Below are positions 6,278 through 10,020 of a DNA stretch of 10,020 nucleotides, in pieces. The stretch lies in NCBI GenBank assembly GCA_001800085.1, contig MGUS01000023.1, forward strand, positions 1 through 10,020, given 5' to 3'. Below the pieces are notes generated by a model. The model saw only the letters and a program-made list of their open reading frames with translations, was not told where the DNA came from and did no database searches. Every line of letters begins with the position of its first letter. Position 1 is the stretch's first letter. Source of the DNA: Elusimicrobia bacterium RIFCSPLOWO2_01_FULL_60_11. Its GTDB lineage: Bacteria > Elusimicrobiota > Elusimicrobia > 2-02-FULL-39-32. A program made the position numbers and the translations under genes.

Positions 6278-7935
6278 TTCGGGAACTCGAGATCCGGAAC
6301 TTCGCTTTGATCGAATCCCTCCGCATCCGCTTCGGCGATAAACTGAACGCCATGACGGGGGAGACGGGAGCGGGGAAGTCCATCGTGGTGGACGCTCTCG
6401 GGCTTCTTTTGGGCGACAAGGCCCAGGCCTCCGTGGTGCGCAAGGGCGCCGAACGCTGCCAGATATTGGGGATATTCGACACCGGCAGGAACCGCGCGGC
6501 CGCGAAACTCTTGAAGGAGCTTTCCCTGGAGAATGAGGGCGAGGACCTGATTTTAAGGCGGGAGATAGACGCCCAGGGCAAGTCCAGGGCCTTCGTGAAC
6601 GACCGGCCCGTCACGCTGTCCACGCTCTCGTCCTTGGGAGACCACCTGATAGAACTCCACAGCCAGCACGAGCACCAGAAGCTTTTGAAGAGCGCGGAAC
6701 AGAGGGATTTCCTGGACCGCTATGCCGAGGCCTGGGACCTGCGCGCGCAGGCGGCGGAAGCCTTCGCCTTGTGGAAGGCGCTTCTGGAAAAGAAAGAGGC
6801 GTCGCAGATCTCGGACCAGGAACGGAACCAGAAGATCGATCTCTATGCTTTCCAGGTGAAAGAGATCGAGGACGCCAAGTTGAAGCCCGGCGAGGAAGAG
6901 GAACTGGACGAGGCGCTCCCCCGCTTGAAGAACGCCGAGAAGATCCGCGCGGCTCTGGATGAAGCGTACGGTCACCTTTATGAGGATGAGGGCTCCGTTT
7001 CCGACCGGCTGCGCAAGGTGAAGCGTTCCCTGGACAATCTGACTGTTCTCGGCATGGATTTGAAGGAGGTTCCCCGGATATTGGAAGAAGTTCTCGTGGG
7101 GGCGGAAGAGATGGCGGGCGAGATTGAAAAGGCCCGCGGGAACATCGTCTCAGACCCTTCCCGCCTGGACGCCATATTCTCCCGCCAGGACCTGATCTCC
7201 AAGCTCAAGAGAAAATATGGGGCGACCCTGGCGGATATCATCGCTTACGGCGCCAAGATCAAAGGGGAATTGGACATTCTGCAGAACTATGCCGAGAACA
7301 TCGGGAATCTTGAAAAAGAGATTGAGGCGTCCCAGGCATCCTTCATGAAAAAGGCCAAGGCGCTTTCCGCGGCCCGCAGGAAAGAAGGGGAGAATCTCGC
7401 CTCCGCCGTGGAGAAGGAGCTGAAGGACCTGGGGTTCTTGAAGGCCCGCTTTGCCGTGCAGCTGGTCTCCGAGCCGCCTTCCGCGGCCGGGCTGGAAGCC
7501 GTGGAATTCCTTCTTTCCGCAAATCCGGGAGAGGACTTGAAGCCCATCAAGGCCGTGGCATCCGGAGGGGAGCTTTCCCGCATCATGCTGGCCTTGAAAA
7601 AGATATTGGCCCAGGCCGACATGGTGCCCACGCTCATATTCGACGAGGTGGACGCGGGCATCGGTGGCGCGATGGGGAATATCATCGGGGAGAAACTCAA
7701 AGGGCTCGGGAAGACCCACCAGGTCATCGCCATCACCCACCTTCCGCAGGTGGCCGCTTTCGCGGAATGCCACATCGCTGTGCGCAAAGAGGTGCGCTCG
7801 GCCCGCACCCAGACCGAGATCGAGCTCCTGGGAAAGGATGCCCGCGTGGAGGAGATCGCGCGCATGCTGGGGGGCGTCTCCAGCATCTCCCTCAAGCACG
7901 CGGCCGAGCTTTTGAGCGAGGCCGGGAAGAAATAA
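6274..7935 (+). CDS. recN: DNA repair protein RecN (SMC-like ATPase)
   Basis: RecN is an SMC-family ATPase acting early in double-strand break repair with RecA. All 553 residues expected of the family are here. Walker A GETGAGKS lies at 29-36 after the RNFALIESL start typical of RecN. A long charged, helical middle forms the coiled coil. The ABC signature SGGELSR lies at 430-436 and Walker B LIFDEVDAGIGG with Asp457 and Glu458. The His-switch region ITHLPQVAAFA follows. The ATG at 6274 overlaps the nadK stop by 4 bp, and the GNAT gene begins 3 bp after the recN stop, so the gene is tightly placed mid-operon. No LexA-type box is recognised in front of it; regulation presumably comes from the nadK promoter. 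Confidence 0.97.
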   Translation: MIRELEIRNFALIESLRIRFGDKLNAMTGETGAGKSIVVDALGLLLGDKAQASVVRKGAERCQILGIFDTGRNRAAAKLLKELSLENEGEDLILRREIDAQGKSRAFVNDRPVTLSTLSSLGDHLIELHSQHEHQKLLKSAEQRDFLDRYAEAWDLRAQAAEAFALWKALLEKKEASQISDQERNQKIDLYAFQVKEIEDAKLKPGEEEELDEALPRLKNAEKIRAALDEAYGHLYEDEGSVSDRLRKVKRSLDNLTVLGMDLKEVPRILEEVLVGAEEMAGEIEKARGNIVSDPSRLDAIFSRQDLISKLKRKYGATLADIIAYGAKIKGELDILQNYAENIGNLEKEIEASQASFMKKAKALSAARRKEGENLASAVEKELKDLGFLKARFAVQLVSEPPSAAGLEAVEFLLSANPGEDLKPIKAVASGGELSRIMLALKKILAQADMVPTLIFDEVDAGIGGAMGNIIGEKLKGLGKTHQVIAITHLPQVAAFAECHIAVRKEVRSARTQTEIELLGKDARVEEIARMLGGVSSISLKHAAELLSEAGKK

Positions 7936-7938
7936 CCC

Positions 7939-8337
7939 ATGGACATCAGGATACGGAAAGCCGGGATCCAGGACGCGCCCGCCGTCTTCAGCGTGGTGCG
8001 CTCAGCCACGAAGCGGGGCAAGATATTGAAGCGGTCCAAGGCGGAGATCCAAAAGACCATCCATCACTTCTGGGTCGCGGAAGATTCTTCCTCCATCGTT
8101 GCCTGCTGCGCCCTCGAAATATATAATAAAAAGCTCGCGGAGATACGCTCGCTCGCGGTGGACTCCAGGCGGGAGAAGCAGGGCATCGCCAGCCGGCTCG
8201 TGCAGGCCTGCCTCAAAGACGCGCGCAAGAAAAGGATCTACGAGGTCCTCGTCATCACCAACCGCGAGAACATATTCCGGCGGCACGGGTTCTCCGAACA
8301 GCTCCAGGACCAAAAGGCGCTCTTTATAAGACCATGA
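7939..8337 (+). CDS. GNAT-family N-acetyltransferase, N-acetylglutamate synthase-like
   Basis: This is a single-domain GNAT protein of 132 residues. It opens with IRKAGIQDAPAV, the usual first strand and helix. The acetyl-CoA pyrophosphate loop is REKQGIASRLV at 78-88, preceded by the strand AEIRSLAVD. The late segments VLVITNRENIFRRHGF and QKALFI resemble the C-terminal acetyltransferase domain of ArgA-type N-acetylglutamate synthase (first step of arginine synthesis), so an ArgA-like role is plausible. There is no amino-acid-kinase regulatory domain. Other small-molecule or protein substrates cannot be excluded. It begins 3 bp after recN. Its final codons (ALFIRP stop) lie in the first copy of a 22-bp direct repeat whose second copy starts ilvD, indicating that it once overlapped ilvD directly. 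The protein itself is not truncated by the insertion. Confidence 0.85.
   Translation: MDIRIRKAGIQDAPAVFSVVRSATKRGKILKRSKAEIQKTIHHFWVAEDSSSIVACCALEIYNKKLAEIRSLAVDSRREKQGIASRLVQACLKDARKKRIYEVLVITNRENIFRRHGFSEQLQDQKALFIRP
8316..8337 (+). repeat. 22-bp direct repeat, left copy (end of GNAT gene)
   Basis: This 22-bp sequence begins GGCGCTCTTT and ends GACCATGA. It is identical to 9690-9711. Bases immediately outside differ (A versus C before, T versus A after), so the repeat is exactly 22 bp. In this copy the final TGA is the GNAT stop codon. Confidence 0.95.
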
Positions 8338-8350
8338 TCCCTTTTTGTGC

Positions 8351-8427
8351 GTCATTCCCGCGAAAGCGGGAATCTAAGCAGAGATCGATAAACATCACTG
8401 GATTCCCCGGTCAAGCCGGGGAATGAC
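8351..8427. repeat. Inverted pair of palindromes (REPIN-like)
   Basis: One palindrome at 8354-8373 (arms ATTCCCGC / GCGGGAAT, GAAA loop) and a second at 8402-8424 (arms ATTCCCCGG / CCGGGGAAT) face each other across about 28 bp. The outer ends GTCATTCCC and GGGAATGAC are also complementary. This head-to-head layout is that of REPIN or MITE-like elements. No T-run follows, so it is not a typical terminator. Confidence 0.85.
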
Positions 8428-8525
8428 GGGATTGATTAAGTGAATGACAGGATTGACTAAGGGAATGACGGGATTGATTAAGTGAATGACGGGATTGATT
8501 AAGTGAATGACAGGATTGACTAAGT
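8421..8525. repeat. Five-unit 21-bp tandem repeat
   Basis: Units start at 8421, 8442, 8463, 8484 and 8505, each beginning GAATGAC and continuing (G/A)GGATTGA(T/C)TAAG. Units 1, 3 and 4 carry G at position 8 and T at 16, and units 2 and 5 carry A and C, giving the order A-B-A-A-B. Unit 2 alone ends in G. The first unit overlaps the end of the palindrome at 8402-8424, so the array seems to have grown from the repeat's tail. It has no ORF of its own. Confidence 0.95.
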
Positions 8526-8558
8526 GAAGACTTTGCCAAGCCATGAGTAACTTAGCAT

Positions 8559-8583
8559 GTCATTCCCGCGAAAGCGGGAATCC
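8559..8583 (+). repeat. Palindromic repeat, forward copy upstream of first nuclease gene
   Basis: Arms ATTCCCGC (8562-8569) and GCGGGAAT (8574-8581) enclose GAAA, preceded by GTC and followed by CC. It is the same element as 8351-8375 and ends about 20 bp before the nuclease start codon. Confidence 0.92.
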
Positions 8584-8603
8584 AGTAATATGTAAATGAC
8601 CAT

Positions 8604-9323
8604 ATGAATAAAGACCACATACTTAGCGAAATACGGCGTACTGCCAGCACGAATAAAAGCACCGCGTTAGGTGCGCAAAGATTTTTTACGGAAACGGGTA
8701 TTAAAAGATCTGATTGGTTAGGGCGGTATTGGGCGCGTTGGGGTGATGCCCTTCGGGAAGCTGGACTATCGCCGAACCAATTTCAAAAAGCACATGATGA
8801 GGGAGATCTTTTGGAAAAATATATTGCCGCTGTCAGAGAGCTTGGTCGATTTCCTACTGGGGCTGAACTTCGCATGCGGAAGCGTAGTGATCCAACGTTC
8901 CCAACCCACAACGTTTTCAATCGATTTGGATCCAAGTTGGCCCTGATTGAACGGCTTGCAATTTTCTGTGAAGCCCATGGCAAGTATGAGGACATTCGAA
9001 AACTATGCAAAGATTATATTGCCAGAGCGCCAGAAGAAGCTAAGATTTCAACGGAGGCTAATGAGGATATAGGGTTTGTTTATCTGGTTAAATCAGGCAA
9101 ATTTCATAAAATAGGAAAATCAAACTCTGCCGGAAGAAGACAATACGAGCTTGATATTCAACTGCCCGAACGGGCTACAAAAGTTCATGCGATAAGAACT
9201 GATGATCCTTCAGGGATTGAGGCATACTGGCACAATCGTTTTAAGGCTAAACGTAAGAACGGGGAATGGTTTGACCTTGCTGCTTCAGATATTGGGGCGT
9301 TCAAGCGTCGGAAGTTTATGTAA
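8604..9323 (+). CDS. GIY-YIG-like (T5orf172/MUG113-type) nuclease with homing-endonuclease-associated repeats
   Basis: The 239-residue protein has two parts. Residues about 5-57 and 69-120 look like two copies of the helical DNA-binding repeat found in homing endonucleases: the second contains AVRELGRFPTGAELR and the first ends in RYWARWGDALREAGL. Residues 155-235 form a GIY-YIG-fold domain of the MUG113/T5orf172 kind: FVYLV (158-162, in place of GIY), HKIGKS (168-173, in place of YIG), Arg178/Arg179, Glu206 in IEAYWHNRF, and the closing GEWFDL (220-225). Catalytic residues appear present, so site-specific nicking or cutting of DNA is likely; the target is unknown. No Shine-Dalgarno precedes ATG 8604. 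It lies between inward-facing palindromes at 8559-8583 and 9328-9352, and is AT-richer than the operon, consistent with acquired DNA. Confidence 0.85.
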   Translation: MNKDHILSEIRRTASTNKSTALGAQRFFTETGIKRSDWLGRYWARWGDALREAGLSPNQFQKAHDEGDLLEKYIAAVRELGRFPTGAELRMRKRSDPTFPTHNVFNRFGSKLALIERLAIFCEAHGKYEDIRKLCKDYIARAPEEAKISTEANEDIGFVYLVKSGKFHKIGKSNSAGRRQYELDIQLPERATKVHAIRTDDPSGIEAYWHNRFKAKRKNGEWFDLAASDIGAFKRRKFM

Positions 9324-9327
9324 ATAT

Positions 9328-9352
9328 GGATGCCCGCTTTCGCGGGCATGAC
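9328..9352 (-). repeat. Palindromic repeat, reverse copy between the two nuclease genes
   Basis: Arms ATGCCCGC (9330-9337) and GCGGGCAT (9342-9349) enclose TTTC. It fills most of the 38 bp between the two genes and is identical over 25 bp to the copy at 9650-9674. No T-run follows, so it is an unlikely terminator. Confidence 0.92.
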
Positions 9353-9361
9353 AAATAGGAA

Positions 9362-9673
9362 ATGGACAAACAACCATGCGTATATATCTTAGCTAGTCGC
9401 CGCAATGGAACACTTTATACAGGGGTTACGTCTGATATTATTAAGCGTGTTTGGGAGCATAAAAACAATGTTGTTCCTGGATTTACCAAAGAGTATGGAG
9501 TGCACACGCTTGTTTGGTATGAACAGCATGAAACTATGGAAACCGCTATTCTTAGAGAAAAGAGGATCAAGAAATGGAACAGGGCATGGAAATTGGAGCT
9601 GATCGAGAAACAGAATCCGACATGGCAGGATTTATACCAGGAAATAACTGGATGCCCGCTTTCGCGGGCATGA
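9362..9673 (+). CDS. Small GIY-YIG nuclease family protein (UvrC N-terminal-like)
   Basis: The 103-residue protein is a stand-alone GIY-YIG domain like the many YhbQ/UvrC-N-like proteins. The first motif is CVYIL (residues 6-10), the second LYTGVTS (18-24), the conserved Arg is Arg29 in IKRVWEHKN, and the likely metal-binding Glu is Glu66 in ILREKRIKKWNRAWK. The motifs are intact, with Thr20 where Ile is usual in YIG. Such proteins are predicted DNA nicking enzymes of poorly known function and commonly lie among palindromic repeats. Its last residues, CPLSRA, and its TGA stop are encoded by the palindrome at 9650-9674, so the ancestral C-terminus probably ended around EITG. A weak TAGGA lies just before the ATG. 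The gene begins 38 bp after the larger nuclease gene and may be co-transcribed with it. Confidence 0.9.
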   Translation: MDKQPCVYILASRRNGTLYTGVTSDIIKRVWEHKNNVVPGFTKEYGVHTLVWYEQHETMETAILREKRIKKWNRAWKLELIEKQNPTWQDLYQEITGCPLSRA

Positions 9674-9674
9674 C
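9650..9674 (-). repeat. Palindromic repeat, reverse copy at right end of insert
   Basis: Arms ATGCCCGC (9652-9659) and GCGGGCAT (9664-9671) enclose TTTC. It supplies the C-terminus and stop codon of the small GIY-YIG gene and, with the forward copy at 8351, forms the outer inverted pair of the insert. Confidence 0.92.
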
Positions 9675-9681
9675 GGGTAAA

Positions 9682-9687
9682 TATAGT
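9682..9687 (+). promoter_or_regulatory. Possible -10 box for ilvD (TATAGT), no clear -35
   Basis: TATAGT matches five of six -10 bases and would start transcription near 9694, 14 nt before the ilvD ATG. The -35 position falls in the palindrome (CTTTCG) and is poor. It would matter because the insert now separates ilvD from its former operon. Confidence 0.25.
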
Positions 9688-9689
9688 GC

Positions 9690-9711
9690 GGCGCTCTTTA
9701 TAAGACCATGA
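9690..9711 (+). repeat. 22-bp direct repeat, right copy (start of ilvD)
   Basis: Identical to 8316-8337. In this copy the ATG at 9708-9710 is the ilvD start codon, while the stretch encoding the GNAT C-terminus is now non-coding. Confidence 0.95.
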
Positions 9712-10020
9712 ACGACATGAAAGAACGCAGTTCCATGATGACGGAAGGCGACACGCGCGCGCCCAACCGCGCGATGCTGCGCGCCGTGGGTTTCAAGGAC
9801 GAGGATTTTGACAAGCCCGTCGTGGGCGTGGCCTCCCTCTGGAGCGAGATCACACCCTGCAACATGCACTTGGATGAGCTGGCCAAGAAGGCCAAGGTCG
9901 GGGTGAAGCAGGGCGGGGGTGTTTCCCAGACCTTCGGCACCATCACGGTGAGCGACGGCATATCCATGGGCCACGAGGGCATGAAATATTCCCTGCCCAG
10001 CCGCGAAGTCATCGCCGACT
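9708..10020 (+). CDS. ilvD: Dihydroxyacid dehydratase, N-terminal part (3' end outside window)
   Basis: IlvD dehydrates dihydroxyacids to 2-keto acids in valine, isoleucine and leucine synthesis, using an iron-sulfur cluster, in the cytosol. The 104 codons visible cover the well conserved N-terminus. They include [13 protein letters not shown], the cluster-ligand segment [11 protein letters not shown], the [20 protein letters not shown] stretch and [13 protein letters not shown]. The full protein is usually about 550-570 residues, so most of the gene lies to the right. A second ATG at 9717 also exists, but 9708 overlaps the reconstructed GNAT stop as ATGA and is preferred. No Shine-Dalgarno precedes it; formerly it was probably translated by coupling to the GNAT gene. 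The link of an ArgA-like GNAT with ilvD suggests an amino-acid biosynthesis operon continuing rightward. Confidence 0.95.
   Translation, partial: MNDMKERSSMMTEGDTRAPNRAMLRAVGFKDEDFDKPVVGVASLWSEITPCNMHLDELAKKAKVGVKQGGGVSQTFGTITVSDGISMGHEGMKYSLPSREVIAD

Larger units (their letters stand above)
8338..9689. mobile_element. Putative 1352-bp GIY-YIG/palindromic-repeat insertion between GNAT and ilvD
   Basis: The segment lies between two exact 22-bp direct repeats and contains everything foreign here: two GIY-YIG-type nuclease genes, five palindromes of one family, and a 21-bp tandem array. The outermost palindromes point inward in opposite orientations (8351-8375 and 9650-9674), each 13-15 bp from a junction, so the insert has imperfect terminal inverted repeats. 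Composition is more AT-rich than recN. No transposase, integrase or reverse transcriptase is encoded, so movement would need the nucleases themselves, host break repair or a helper elsewhere. That the insert is mobile is inference; that it interrupts a former ATGA overlap is strongly suggested by the repeats. Confidence 0.7.

Noticed and set aside
7150..8060. Long minus-strand open frames opposite recN (249 and 257 codons)
   Set aside because: They are mirror frames of a GC-rich gene with strong homology on the plus strand; their translations have no recognisable motif.
8338..9689. CRISPR array, because of multiple similar repeats
   Set aside because: Repeats are palindromic in both orientations with irregular spacing and genes between them, and the 21-bp units have no spacers.
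1..10020. tRNA, rRNA or riboswitch
   Set aside because: No cloverleaf, rRNA motif or recognisable riboswitch core was seen by eye; intergenic space is small and explained by promoters and repeats.

Overview
This window reads as a stretch of bacterial chromosome: GC-rich core metabolic genes interrupted by AT-richer accessory pieces and palindromic repeats. The organism cannot be named from sequence alone. The long IspG (with the extra central domain seen in Chlamydiae, Bacteroidota, spirochaetes and plants), the dense palindromic repeats, and several genes with no visible Shine-Dalgarno fit an environmental Gram-negative-type lineage. A PVC-related or candidate phylum such as Omnitrophota or Elusimicrobiota is possible, but that is a low-confidence guess.

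Layout from left to right. (1) The 3' part of ispG (non-mevalonate isoprenoid pathway) runs in from the left edge and carries an in-frame insertion made of two perfect hairpins. (2) An AT-rich islet (about 1757-2806) holds a small unknown ORF and an unknown exported protein. (3) A DUF4143-family AAA ATPase follows, with a 38-bp near-perfect palindrome running from its promoter across its start codon. (4) pepA (M17 leucyl aminopeptidase) lies on the minus strand, overlapping the ATPase gene tail to tail by 14 bp. (5) Back-to-back overlapping promoters at 5422-5450 drive pepA leftward and, rightward, a tightly packed operon: nadK (NAD kinase), recN (DNA repair ATPase) and a GNAT acetyltransferase resembling the N-acetylglutamate synthase domain. 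(6) A 1352-bp accessory insert (8338-9689) follows, carrying two GIY-YIG-type nuclease genes among inverted palindromic repeats and a 21-bp tandem array. (7) The start of ilvD (dihydroxyacid dehydratase, branched-chain amino acid synthesis) runs off the right edge.

The most notable observation is that the 1352-bp insert is bracketed by a perfect 22-bp direct repeat. It consists of the last codons of the GNAT gene plus the start codon of ilvD. Removing the insert and one repeat copy joins the two genes with a classic ATGA stop/start overlap. The insert therefore appears to have entered a GNAT-ilvD operon exactly at the overlap and to have duplicated that overlap, leaving both genes intact. The GIY-YIG genes inside it, bracketed by oppositely oriented palindromes of one family, look like a nuclease plus palindromic-repeat mobile unit. 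A second, unrelated palindromic element sits inside ispG without breaking its frame, so repeat traffic seems common in this genome.
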